Source: Lepidostoma basale
Lineage: Eukaryota > Arthropoda > Insecta > Trichoptera > Lepidostomatidae
Reading direction: 5' to 3'
Length of the DNA stretch: 64,000 nucleotides
NCBI GenBank assembly: GCA_022606425.2
Contig: JAHDVF020000726.1
Span: forward strand, 372,001-436,000
Both the position numbers and the translations under genes were made by a program. How positions within the stretch are numbered: position 1 is the first letter of the stretch; each line of letters starts with the position of its first letter. The notes below the pieces were generated by a model. The model worked only from the letters and a program-made list of their open reading frames with translations, was not told the origin of the DNA and searched no databases. Shown here in pieces: positions 29,030 through 39,035 of this stretch.

Positions 29030-29098
29030 GCGCCCTTGAGATGATTACATCACAAAAACGGCGCTTTAAAAATTAGCATATTATTATTATGATTATTA
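29030..29098 (+). mobile_element. CR1/L2-like LINE 3' tail
   Basis: ATGCGCCCTTGAGATGATTA, AAAAACGGCGCTTTAAAAAT and (TTA)n, the same tail as 6154 (there on the minus strand). It is directly joined to LINE B. Confidence 0.65.
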
Positions 29099-29099
29099 A

Positions 29100-29185
29100 G
29101 GGCGAAACATGTCAATCCATCTCAAATATAATAAAACTCCTAGAAGACAGACGTTTTCATTTATATTAATACTCTAGAAGACAGA
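29100..29185 (+). repeat. Family C Penelope-type fragment
   Basis: GGCGAAACATGTCAATCC (a hammerhead 3' half) and ATAATAAAACTCCTAGAAGA, then ACAGACGTTTTCATT. Confidence 0.5.
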
Positions 29186-29272
29186 CTTGTCTATTTGTAT
29201 TATTTTTTATAAGTTATATATGAGGGCACTACTTGCAAAGTCAGTAACCTCCACAATTTTTTATTTTGAGTC

Positions 29273-29686
29273 GCTTCCTCAACATTCCTACATCGTGTCA
29301 TGCACGCGCGTCGTTTTCTCTGACTCCTCCCATGGCCGACATTCAATATTTGACTTATTTGGTGGTGCCACGTTTTCCTCGGTCTTCCTCTATTTCTAGT
29401 TCCATTTACATCGTTAAAATATATATTTTTTACCATTCTTACTTCATTCATTATTTCCATGTTTCCAAACCATCTTAATGATCCTTTCATTATTTTGTTC
29501 ATGACACCATCATTCGCACCGCATTCACTTCTTATATTTTCATTCGACACAGAGTATCCACACATTCGTCTAAGAGATCTCATTTCTACTGCATTTATTC
29601 TACTTTCATACTTTCAGTTCCATGCTTCGCTTCCTTACATAAGGGTCGGTTCAAGAACACCATTGGCCACGGCTATTTTAGCCTTG
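29273..29686 (-). mobile_element. LINE family A1, lacking its 3' tail
   Basis: Minus coding RSLRRMCGYSVSNENIRSEC, KGSLRWFGNMEIMNEVRM, NRGRPRKTWHHQISQILNVG. An internal loss of YDRV occurs in the middle. It ends at CMNVEEA without hairpin or TTAG tail. Confidence 0.75.
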
Positions 29687-29699
29687 TGAAAAAAAATCA

Positions 29700-29860
29700 A
29701 TAAAATCATAATTAGACAATTTCATGTCGAACAATCTCTCATACGTTCCTGGTATTATATAATATATTTATTATATTTTACCTGTTCTCAATAGATGTCC
29801 TTAACAATAAAAAATAATTGTAATTTCTTTTGAGAAAATAAGCAGATGTGATTTGATATG
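29700..29860 (+). mobile_element. LINE family J, 3' UTR
   Basis: ATGTCGAACAATCTCTCATA, CGTTCCTGGTATTATATAAT, then AGATGTGATTTGATATG. Confidence 0.7.
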
Positions 29861-30205
29861 CGCATACTAACATTCAAAATATAAAATATGTAAAGAAAAA
29901 CTATTAAACTTGCGGAAGTCGATGGATCGTCAAAATATACAATACAGACATATTTCTCCAACATTTTTTGGGCTGCTCCCTTTACAAGGAAAAAATCTAA
30001 CATACCCTCTCCCATGACAGGGATAAAATACTAAAAAATGTATAAAAATCAAGAATTTGAAGCTTCCATAAAATCATTTCATACCAAAGTATCGCACGAG
30101 CATTTGCCCCAAAGAGAAAGAAAAGCTGCCGACACAGGTTATTGTATTATTTAAAAAAATTTAAAATTATCTATTGATTTTTCTGTAATCCCTCAGTGTG
30201 TATAT
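29861..30205. other. Nothing recognised
   Basis: AT-rich, with no supported feature. Confidence 0.2.
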
Positions 30206-30206
30206 C

Positions 30207-30289
30207 AAAGATCGAGAAAACGTGGCAAATAGTTAATGTCGGCCACGTGTAGTCAGAGAAAACGACGCCTGTGCATGACACGATATATC
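30207..30289 (+). mobile_element. LINE family A1 fragment
   Basis: AAAACGTGGCAAATAGTTAA, TGTCGGCCACGTGTAGTCAG, CATGACACGATATATC. Cut at both ends, the right end by LINE J. Confidence 0.6.
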
Positions 30290-30965
30290 AAATCAAATCA
30301 AATCAGTTTATTTTCTCAAAAGACATTACAAACATTTTTTATAGTTTAAGGCATCTATAGAGAACAGGTAAAACATAATAAATATATAATACCAGGAACG
30401 CATGAGAGATGATTCGACATTAGGAATACAAGATACTCTCCAAAGTCAAGAATATTTGTCTTCTGAATGTACTTTCACGAATATGAAAGACATCGATCTC
30501 CGAAGCGATCATGTTCAGCAGTTTGATTGCTCTCCCCACTGGCATCACCAGAGGCAGGTTGGTTCTGCATGTTGGGAGATACAGTCTGTGCTGACGCTGT
30601 CGAAGATAACCATCCGGAACATAAAGATGGATAGCCTCCAATATGACGGAATTCTCAAAGAATCCCCTGATAAGTCTGAAGAAATGGGTAAGTATGTACC
30701 CATCCCTTCTTATCTGTAAACTATTGGTCCCCAGCATGCCCAAGAGGAATGCAGTGGGATAAAGTCACGGATAGCTACCAAACTCCCTCATTTAGAGATA
30801 TCTCAGAAATCTTTTCTGAACCCTCTCTGACATGAGCGAGTATCTCGCCTCGTGGGGACTCCATATCACCGAGCCACACTCGAGCCGGCTCCGGACCAAT
30901 GAGTTATACAAAATTTGCAAAACATAGGGATTCTTGAAAACTCTACCAGTTCGGAGAATAAATCC
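30290..30965 (-). mobile_element. LINE family J, ORF2 3' part and UTR
   Basis: The minus frame reads GMLGTNSLQIRRDGYILTHF, FRLIRGFFENSVILEAIHLY, TCRTNLPLVMPVGRAIKLLN. The tail is at the left (AATCAAATCAAATCAG). A deletion near TYGIP breaks the frame upstream. Confidence 0.8.
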
Positions 30966-31074
30966 CAACATTTTCAGTACAACTCCACATATTTTCTCGA
31001 TGTGAGCAAGGAAAGTCAGCCTACTTTCATAAACGATACGAATGAAGAGGACGCAAGAAAAGTATGTCAGGATA

Positions 31075-31145
31075 AAACAGGAGCTTTGTCAGGGTTACAA
31101 AAAACACTGAAGCAAAACCGGTTGGTTGTAACAAAATAAAGTGGT
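31075..31145 (+). repeat. Hammerhead-cassette relic (family D2)
   Basis: GAGCTTTGTCAGGGTTACAA, then AAAACCGGTTGGTTGTAACA and AAATAAAGTGG, degenerate relative of the cassette at 23663. Confidence 0.4.
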
Positions 31146-31379
31146 ATAAACACTAATAAAAATAAATAAAAATCAATGTATATTCTATAGAAGTGTAACA
31201 AAGACTGCTCACAAGGTCTCGTTGTTCGTAACAAAGAGATGAAAACGAAAGTGAGAATCTGCTATATGGACGTGATCGGATGATAATGCAATCGTATAGA
31301 AAAACATTGCGCAAGAAATGCGCAAATGCTAAAGTGTGATACTTCTAAAAACACGCGAACAAAAAGGTTTATTGCATTT

Positions 31380-31513
31380 GTAAACTAACTAACTAACTTA
31401 CTCACCATCACGCCGTTGGCACAATGAATAGACCGGCAAACTGTAATATCCAAACATGCTTCTCTCGCGTCCTCTACATTTATACGTCGTGTTTTGCATG
31501 CACGTCGATTTCG
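31380..31513 (-). mobile_element. LINE family A, 3' piece of an interrupted copy
   Basis: ACTAACTAACTTACTCACCA, TCACGCCG, then the complement of the CMNVEEARE region, stopping at CGTCGATTTC. It continues at 31801 after LINE J. Confidence 0.7.
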
Positions 31514-31800
31514 CCAGAACCAATCTGCCTCTGGTGACACAGGTGGGAAGAGCAATTAGTCTACTGAACGCGGTCTACTCGGAGATCGACGCCTTTCATA
31601 TTAGTAAAGATACGTTTAGACGACAAATATTCTTGACTTTAGAAAGTATCTTGTCTTCCTAATGTCGAACCATTTCTAAAGCGTTCCTGGTATTATGTTG
31701 TTTGAAGCATATATAATATTTTACTTATACTCAATAGAAGCCTTTAACATTAATGGTGTTTGTAATGTTTTTTGAGTAAATAAACTGATTTGATTTGATT
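31514..31800 (+). mobile_element. LINE family J inserted in LINE A
   Basis: ARTNLPLVTQVGRAISLLNA, HISKDTFRRQIFLTLESILS, then UTR and the tail CTGATTTGATTTGATT. Flanks CGATTTC and CGATTCC look like a short target duplication. Confidence 0.75.
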
Positions 31801-31912
31801 CTACGATTCCTAAGTGGCCGATATTTAATATTCGATTGATATGATCGTGCCACGTTTTCCTCGCTCTTCCTCTATTTCTAGCTCGGTTCACGTCGTTCAC
31901 ATATACTTTCTT
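31801..31912 (-). mobile_element. LINE family A, 5' piece of the interrupted copy
   Basis: AAGTGGCCGATATTTAATAT, the complement of CGTGGCACGATCATATCAAT and of RGRARKTW. Confidence 0.7.
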
Positions 31913-32056
31913 GCTTCGTGAGATGTCGGAGAAATCGACATGCGTGCATGCTACGATGTATGAATGTTGAGGAATCAAGAGAAGTAAATCAGGAAAGAAC
32001 AGTCTGACAGTCCATTCTTTCCACCTATTCGGGGAGTGGCGTTATGGTTAGTTAAT
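31913..32056 (+). mobile_element. LINE family A, 3' end
   Basis: CGGAGAAATCGACATGCGTG, GAATGTTGAGGAATCAAGAG, CTATTCGGGGAGTGGCGTTA, TGGTTAGTTAA. Head-to-head with the preceding piece. Confidence 0.7.
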
Positions 32057-32191
32057 AAGTTTTATGAAAGGGATTCTTAAAAACAATTAATGATATATTA
32101 AATTGTATTTAAAATTGTTAATAAACAGTTTTTTTAAAGATATAATTACAATAAATTATTATTATAAAATAAATTTCTTAAAGAAGTTTCA

Positions 32192-33912
32192 TTAACCCTA
32201 GAAGCATTATCTATATTAGAGGTACACAAAGCCTAAACATACGTCTCAGAGACGTACACATATAAATGACACTCTGTAGGCAAAAATATACCTATTTTAG
32301 GTAAATTATTTTAAGGAAATGTAGGTTAGGAAATAAACTAACAATAAAATCATTGTTAACAATTAAAATACGATCAAAGAACTTTATTATAAAGAAACTT
32401 AATATTATTGTTAAATTCTCAAACAAAAAAAAATGACTTCTGAAAAATCAACTAAAACATATATTTTTTTTATATAAACTATTCAGTATTTTTTTTTAAA
32501 TCTTCTTCTTAGGACACACATTAAACACAATCAGACTTTAAGTGCCTTGTAATAATTTAAATGCAGTCTACACACACATCAACTTTATGCTCGCTACATA
32601 CTGACTTTTTACATTTACGGCACACTAATTTTGACATTCTTTTTTTTTTGTACGAACAAAATGCGCAATATTTACGTTTTTTTGGCTCTGGTTCTTTTGC
32701 TTGGTGTTCATTAATTGAATTTGTAGGTTTTATGAGAATTTGACTTATATTGTCTCGTAAAGATCGTTTCAAAGTCGGTGCTTCAATTCTCTTCTCCATC
32801 CAAGGCGTGACCAAATCTGTGCTGAGTCGCTTTATAAATTCTCTTCTGTTCAACGGTTTTTTATTGTTCCTGATCATGTTGGCCACAAATTAGAGTATAA
32901 TTTACAAAGGCCATGTTTAAAATTCCATAAAATACAGCCATAGACCATCTATTAGTCTTACGGCTGCACGACATTGAGGAGCACATTTGGTCGAATGAGT
33001 CTACCCCGCCTTTGGTTTGGTTGTAGAACATAATCATGTTAGGTTTGCCACTTGAATCATCAATTACTGGATTTTCATCGCAGGAGGATAAGAGGTAAAC
33101 CATATTTGCAGGTTTAGGCTTATACGATACCAGTGTCAGGGGGCCATCAAAAGAGAACATAGAGCTACCAACAGGCCGAGATCTCGAGTTTTTCAATTGT
33201 TCTGGGACTTCTCGTTTAGTCGATCATAAAGTGCTCACTATGGTCAAATTATAAGGTTGTTGTAATAAGTTTTTGGCTAGAGGAACAGATGTAAACCAAT
33301 TGCCGCAGGTTATGTTTCTGTTCGATCGATGAATAGTCGTCGACAATTTCTTCATATAATATTCGCCGAGTGGCATCCCTCCAGTATTTGTGCTCCTGCC
33401 TATATATGGATCAGCGTCAATAATATATTTGGAGGTTGCATCACACATCATCGAAAATTTGTTGCCGTATTTATCCGGCTTGTTTGGTTCTGTGGTCTAC
33501 AATAATCTCGTTATCCTTGACTTCAGAAGCCGAATCTCCCAAAGATAAATGATCTTCCTCGTTTAAAATATGCAAAATATCACCACTGTCTAAGTTATTA
33601 AGCCGTGACATATTGTTATCTAAAAAAACGACAAAGAAAGATATAAAATACACGAAAAATGAACAAAAGTTAAATCGTATAAACTTGTACAAAGTTACCC
33701 AAAGCCTAAACATACGTCTCGCAGGCGTGCAGTACCTCAATAAGTCAAAAATGGCGGGACATACCTTAACGACACAGGAACCTTCCGCTAGTTCCTATCG
33801 GCCACTGAGTTGGCTAAAAAGCACGTGGAGCTAGCTTCAACCGTTAAAAAGAGATAAAGAATTTTCGAATACGTGTACGCCTCGCAGGCGTAGATTAGGC
33901 TTTTAGGGTTAA
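32192..33912. mobile_element. piggyBac element, broken
   Basis: TTAA duplications at 32192-32195 and 33909-33912 flank 1713 bases. The ends are CCCTAGAAGCATTATC and, read inward from the right, CCCTAAAAGCCTAATC. Subterminal palindromes ACGTCTCAGAGACGT (32241-32255), ACGTCTCGCAGGCGT (33714-33728) and ACGCCTCGCAGGCGT (33877-33891) are spaced like transposase-binding sites, two of them preceded by AAAGCCTAAACAT. The coding remnant is 32557-33611 (minus). A full-length relative would be about 2.5 kb, so roughly a third is deleted. Confidence 0.85.
32557..33611 (-). pseudogene. piggyBac transposase, deleted and inactivated
   Basis: The start is MSRLNNLDSGDILHILNEED, an acidic N-terminus that stops being in frame at DHRTKQAG. 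The next readable part is KPDKYGNKFSMMCDATSKYI, so the region up to and including the first catalytic Asp is missing. PLGEYYMKKLS and NITCGNWFTS follow. In piggyBac this last motif is CDNWFTS and carries the second catalytic Asp; here it is Gly. A TGA follows VSTL (around 33222), then KNSRSRPVGSSMFSFDGPLT and YNQTKGGVDSFDQMC (third catalytic Asp kept). A frameshift lies near 32885. The C-terminal cysteine-rich domain CAFCSYKKKR...CRKCKK is complete. It cannot be active. Confidence 0.85.
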
Positions 33913-33921
33913 GATCATTAG

Positions 33922-34095
33922 ATGAACCCTTATGTATGGAAGTGAAGCATGGAACTACTGGAAGAAGAAGGATGAAAGTAGAATAAATACAGTAGAAATG
34001 AGATCTTTTAGACGAATGCGTGGAAAATCTGTGTATGATGGAGAGTCGAATGAAAATATATAAGGTGAATGCGATGCGAATGAAAGTGTTATGAT
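33922..34095 (+). mobile_element. LINE family A fragment
   Basis: CCCTTATGTATGGAAGTGAA through GAATGAAAGTGTTATGA, ending at the recurrent breakpoint. Confidence 0.7.
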
Positions 34096-34103
34096 AAAAT
34101 AAT

Positions 34104-34352
34104 GTAAGAAAAATTAACTAACTAACCAACTAACTAGCCAACACGCCGTTTCCCCGGTGGGGTAGGTAGAGAGGACGGATCGCCACACTGTTCTATCCTG
34201 ACATAATTCTCGCGCCTTTTCTAAATTCACACATCGTGACATGCACGCTCGTCGATTGTTTCGAACATGGCCGCCTTTCAGAAATTGATTAATTTGGTTA
34301 TGCCATGTCTTCCTTGGCCTTCCTCGACTTCTTTTCCCATTCACACTACATT
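34104..34352 (-). mobile_element. LINE family A2, 3' end
   Basis: Minus frame MNGKRSRGRPRKTWHNQINQ, FLKGGHVRNNRRACMSRCVN, LEKARELCQDRTVWRSVLST, YPTGETA. Tail (TTAG)n at the left. Confidence 0.8.
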
Positions 34353-34449
34353 TCTTATATATATATCTAAAAAGATATAAGATATATAAGAAAACATATC
34401 AAATGATTTAACTGAAATCTCTTGATTCATTTTGAATAATAATTAAATA

Positions 34450-34673
34450 AAACGATTAACGATGTAAACGGATCTAGAAATAAAGGAAGGCTAAGGAAAA
34501 CGTGTCACTATCAAATAAATCAAACATTGAATGTCGGTCACGTGAGGAGTCGGAGAAATCGACGGGTGTGCGTGACTCGATGTATAAATGTTAAGGAAGG
34601 CGAGAAAACTGTGTCAGGTAATTATAGTGTGGCGGTCTATTTTTTCTGACTACCCCTACGGGGAGACTGGTTT
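34450..34673 (+). mobile_element. LINE family A, 3' end
   Basis: CGATTAACGATGTAAACGGA, GGAAAACGTGTCACTATC, GGAGTCGGAGAAATCGACGG, hairpin CCCCTACGGGGAGAC; tail lost. Confidence 0.7.
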
Positions 34674-34746
34674 GCGTTGGACACTCTATCATAAACAGAT
34701 TTACCGCACTTTCGTCTTGGAAATCTCATTTCTACTGCATTCTATC
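34674..34746 (-). mobile_element. LINE family A fragment
   Basis: TTGGACACTCTATCATAAAC, the complement of YDRVSN and RSLRR coding, ending CTACTGCATTCTATC. Confidence 0.55.
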
Positions 34747-34898
34747 AACAAAGAAATATGCGTTATTCATGAACTTACCCCTTTTAAAATACGCCAAAAT
34801 GACTTGAAAAGGTTCTTACGTAAATAGAAACGTGATATTTAAGCGTGTGCGAATTGATTGTAAACGTGAAAGATACCACGATAGAGGAACGCAGGTAC

Positions 34899-34979
34899 AA
34901 AGGGCCGGAACCCTGCGGTGCACAGGCGTCGCCGTCGCGGCGTCTGGAGCACAACTGGCGCGTCGGGACGCCTCCGAGC
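34899..34979 (-). CDS. Candidate host exon (supervillin-like gene, uncertain)
   Basis: Minus strand: acceptor TATTTACAACAG, 81 GC-rich bases, donor CCTTT/GTACCT. The frame that feeds exon 19702-19860 in phase reads LGGVPTRQLCSRRRDGDACA, then PQGSGPF, without stop. It is supported by composition and phase only; no conserved motif. Confidence 0.35.
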
Positions 34980-35094
34980 CTGTTGTAAATACCAAATAAT
35001 GCAGGTACAATGAGCGGGCGCATTGGCCGTATACCTATCTACAGCCTGTCTTTGTTATGATATATGAATACTCCTCTTGAATATTAGATTTAAA

Positions 35095-35790
35095 CTTACT
35101 AACTAACCATCACGCCGTTTCGCAGAAGGGGTAGGCAGAGTCGATTGAGATGCCTTCACAACCATACATCGTATCATGAACGCTCATCAATTTTCCCTAC
35201 TTCGAATGTAGCCCCCTTTCAGTATTTGATTAATTTGGTCATGGCATGCTTTCCTTTGTCTTCCACGGCTTCTCTTTCCACTCACACTGCTTGTATACAA
35301 CATATTAATCACTTTTTCTCGTTAATTCGTTCCATATTTCCAAAATATCTCAGGGATTCTTTTTTAATTTTACTTATGATGCAATTATCTGCCTAACATT
35401 TCTTCCATATTTCGTCGTTCGGTATTCTATGATATATCGTTTTCCCGCACATTCTTCCCAGTGATCTCATTTCAACGGTATTTATTCAGCTTTCATCCTT
35501 TTTTGCCAGCTCCAAGCATCACTTCTATACATATGGGTTGGCACTAGAACTCCATTAAGTACTGCCATCTTTGCTTTAGTTGAAATATTTGTGAAGACTT
35601 TGAGAGCCCCATTAATTTTGTTTCGGCCCTTCTTTCGGCATCTTTCTAAATTTTTTCATCTCTTGTAAACATGCTACCCAGATAGACAAATTCGGTAACT
35701 CTTGTAAACATGCTACCCAGATAGACAAATTCGGTAACTTGCTCCAGTTTCTCACCGTTCGCGCTTATGTCACAAATTGTTATGTTTTGT
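35095..35790 (-). mobile_element. LINE family A2, long copy with internal duplication
   Basis: From ACTAACTAACCATCACGCCG back to the complement of the CDISANGEKLEQVTEF region. The segment CTCTTGTAAACATGCTACCC...TTCGGTAA (35660-35698) is repeated in tandem at 35699-35738. Many frameshifts. Confidence 0.8.
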
Positions 35791-35999
35791 GTCCAAATGA
35801 GTCGCCTAAATGTTTTATCGTTTGTAATGGCTCATTTGTGTATAATGTATAAATAAATAAATAAATAAATGCATCTCGCTCGATCATATTTATCTTAAGA
35901 ATGAAATATTATAATCTTGTGTCAAGATTGAAAACAATTCAATTGAAGATTATTGCAATACTAATTTATGATACGCAGTTAGATATTTAATAACACTGC
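35791..35999. other. Nothing recognised; AAAT microsatellite
   Basis: A short (AAAT)n run at about 35848-35872. Confidence 0.3.
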
Positions 36000-36062
36000 A
36001 GTGCACAATGGAGTTCTTAAGCCGACCTTCGCGTGTAGAACTGGCAAAAGGACGAACAGGTT
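36000..36062 (+). mobile_element. LINE family A fragment
   Basis: CAGTGCACAATGGAGTTCTT, then AGCCGACCTTCGCGTGTAG. Confidence 0.5.
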
Positions 36063-36525
36063 ACGAAAATGACAGAATATAAGATAAGAAAATACTAGAA
36101 TTTATAGTGCCATTAAGATCATTTTTCTTCTTGTCCCATCCCTGTCCCAACTCACACGATGGCTGTATCCTCGTTGTAGTTTCTTCAATCATTAACTTCA
36201 TTATCAGGTATGTTTTTGAAGCAGACTAAAGTGGGACATCCAGGATATCCGTTTGTTTGCCGAGGAATAGATATTGATCTACCGTGAGATAAATAATTAA
36301 TAAATACAAAGCTATATTAGAGATCGAGGGTGCGTGTCGCGTTAAAAATGAATCCTGTGCAGTTTGTTTGATTCTTTCGCGAAAATCCGTTCTTCTTCTC
36401 CGCAAAATTCATGTAGAGTGTTTTCTTTGCTGTGTAATGTTTGTGCAATTGTCCAGAATGGGAAAAATGAAAACTGTGTCGGCGGCACGGTGAATACGTG
36501 TAACATTAATTAAATAAACACAAAA
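36063..36525. other. Nothing recognised
   Basis: No supported feature. Confidence 0.2.
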
Positions 36526-36928
36526 GTCCGGATCGTCCATGTCAACATGTGCAACATCGAAAAAAAAATTATGTGTTATTACATTATGGGCTAAATTAAA
36601 AAAACGGTGGATATGTGGAACATAAATTAAATAGACAATATGTTCATCTAAAAAGAACATTTCGTGTTAAATTATTTTTATTTTGTTATTTTATTTTATA
36701 TCATTGTATTTTGTATTATTTGTTTTAGATTTATTTTGTGGGTGCTGGACGATCGAAGTGTGCGCGTGAGATGCCTATTGGTGGCGATGAGGTTCGTAAC
36801 CCATCACACCGCGTCTCCTGCGGGGCGAAAAGAGAAGGATGGAGTGCCGCATCAGTAAAAATGTGACAGTCTATTCTTTCTGCCTACCCTTTCGGGGAGA
36901 CGGCGGGATGGTTAGTTAGTTAGTAAGT
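36526..36928 (+). mobile_element. T element (non-autonomous, TTAG tail)
   Basis: Starts GTCCGGATCGTCCATGTCAA and is co-linear with 11321-11718. The inverted LINE A end is CCATCACACCGCGTCTCCTG and the direct end is CTTTCGGGGAGACGGCGGGA. TTAG tail. Confidence 0.75.
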
Positions 36929-37074
36929 TTTACAAATCTATACGTATCATCGAATTTGTTTTTATTATTATTGTTGTTAGAATCACTTGAATAAATCAAG
37001 AATACGTTTAATAATTAATGTATGGATGAAAGATCAAGAAAGTTTTTAAATTAATAAAATAAAATAAACTTTTT

Positions 37075-37240
37075 TTTTTTCTTTTATTTTCTCGCAACGT
37101 TTTGAAGGTTTTAAACCATTATCATCGACAGAACGATATAAACTTGACTTAATGTTCTCCCGATGATGAAGGTGTAAAGTCTTTGAAACATGTCGAAAAA
37201 AATAAACGCAAAAGTGGAAAAAAACAGTGTTTTAATTCAA
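37075..37240. repeat. Foldback with hammerhead relics (family F)
   Basis: Left half: TTATTTTCTCGCAACGTTTT. Right half: core CCGATGA at 37160-37166, GAAGG...CTTT, GAAA, ACATGT, GTC, then GAAAAAAATAAACGC. C3-U4 is changed to CC, so it is probably inactive. Same family as 21-260. Confidence 0.45.
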
Positions 37241-37764
37241 TACGATTCGTTTTAATATACGATTCGTTTGATCGTGCCACGTTTTCCTTGGTCTTCCTAT
37301 AGCTCTTGGTCCATAAACTCTTTGTTGTTTGAAAGAAAATTGATTATCATATGAATGGAAATCAATCAAAATTTCGCTGGAAAATGACACGCATCGATCA
37401 AGATTGGCCGCCTGATGAATGACCCAATTGAATGCAGAGCGCCCATTTTATTAATAGACGCCCATTTAATTTGTCACACTATATCCCTTGCCAAGTAGAG
37501 GCACTGCGGTCTATAGGTACTTGTATAGCTATATTCATCAAGGAGGCTAAACTCTTCACAAGTGGTATAGTCATAGGAAGTCAACCGAACAAACTACCGA
37601 GCACGTTCAAACTACGGAGATGGCTACCAGCATAATTAATAACTTAAGGACATTAAAATAATTTATTATTTGCGAATATAGTGAATCTCATCTCCACATA
37701 ATCTTAAGGGTTAGGGGCAATCAGAGGTATAAAAAAACAAGTATTTTCAATAATAATGAAATAA
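37241..37764. other. Nothing recognised
   Basis: A small LINE A-like scrap (GTGCCACGTTTTCCTTGGTC) at 37263-37285; otherwise no feature. Confidence 0.25.
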
Positions 37765-37836
37765 AACGATGTTCTTTTTAACTACTTCTAGTTTTGTCTT
37801 TATTTCGACAGCGTCGATTTAAAGACAAAAGTGGAA
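37765..37836. repeat. Family D foldback fragment
   Basis: ACTACTTCTAGTTTTGTCTT, TATTTCGACAGCG, AAAGACAAAAGTGG, with the hammerhead-like centre deleted. Confidence 0.45.
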
Positions 37837-38008
37837 ACTAACTAACTAACCATCACGCCATTTCCCCGGAGGGGTAGGCACAGGGAATGGATCGCCACAA
37901 TGCTCTGTCCTAGCATACCTCTCGGGTTGGCATACCTGGCATACCTCTCATCTTCCTCTACATTCAAAAATCGTACAATGCACGCACGTCGATTATTCTT
38001 TTAGTAAT
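37837..38008 (-). mobile_element. LINE family A2, 3' end
   Basis: ACTAACTAACCATCACGCCA, CCCCGGAGGGG. A GGCATACCTCTC word is triplicated near 37912-37950. Confidence 0.7.
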
Positions 38009-38556
38009 TTAAAGTTGCACTTAAAGTTGACATCGCAAACAAAAACCTATCCAAAAAAGCTAAAATGGCAGTGCACAATGGTGTTCTATTATCGACCCTT
38101 ATGTATGGAAGCGAAGCATGGAACTGGCAAACGAATGATGAAAGAAGAATTAATGCAGAAGAAATTAGATCTCTTAGACGAATGTATGGATAATCTGTGT
38201 ATGGTAGAGTTTCAAATGAAAATATAAGAAGTGAATGCGGTGCGAATGATGATGTTATAAACAAAATAATGAAAGGATCATTGATATGGTCTGGAAACAT
38301 GGAAAGAATGAATGAAGAAATAATGGTAAAAAATATAGATATGTTAACGATGTAAATGGAACTAGAAATAGAGGAAAACCGAGGAAAACGTGACACGATC
38401 AAATAAATCTAATATTGAATGTCGGCCACGTGAGGAGTCAGAAAAATCCACGCGCGTGCATGACACGATGTATGAATGTTGAGGAAGCGAGGGAAATATG
38501 TCAGAAAAGAAAAGTGTGGCAGTCCATTCTTGCGTGATGGTTAGTTAGTTAATTAT
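38009..38556 (+). mobile_element. LINE family A1, long 3' part
   Basis: KVDIANKNLSKKAKMAVHNG region, then MYGSEAWNWQ, SLRRMYG, KGSLIWSGNMERM and the GKPRKT region. The hairpin and most of the 3' end are deleted, leaving TTGCGTGATGGTTAGTTAG. Confidence 0.8.
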
Positions 38557-38572
38557 TTTTAAAATGTAAAAA

Positions 38573-38935
38573 AGTAACTAACCATCACGCCGTCTCTACG
38601 AAGGGGTAGGCAGAAAGAATGGACTGCCACACTTTTCTTTCCTGACATATTTCTCTCGCTTCCTCAACATTCATACATCGTGTCATGCACGCGCGTCGAT
38701 TTCTCTGACTCCTCACATGGCCGACATTCAATATTTGATTTATTTGATCGTGCCACGTTTTCCTCTGTCTTCCTCTATTTCTGGTTCCATTTACATCGTT
38801 AACATATCATTTTTTTTACCATTCTTTCTTCATTCATTCTTTCCATAAGTCCAAACCATCTTAACGATCCTTTCATTATTTTGTTCCTGACACCATCATT
38901 CGCACCGCATTTACTTTCAAATTCACCGCATTCAA
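38573..38935 (-). mobile_element. LINE family A1, 3' end
   Basis: AGTAACTAACCATCACGCCG, hairpin complement, coding back to GCGGTGCGAATGATGGTGTC. Tail-to-tail with the previous copy, 17 bases apart. Confidence 0.8.
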
Positions 38936-38974
38936 TTTAAAATATATATTTAGTTAAAATCCACTTATATTTGT

Positions 38975-39035
38975 GTCTTTCCAACCCACCAGTTTCGGCA
39001 GCTCTCTGCTATCTTCTGTGTCACCTTCTTCTACC
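38975..39035 (-). ncRNA. Hammerhead ribozyme relic (family G)
   Basis: Minus strand: CAGAAGA (U4 changed to A), stem II GCAG/CTGC, GAAA, stem III ACTGGT, then G at the cleavage position, which a hammerhead does not allow. Confidence 0.35.
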
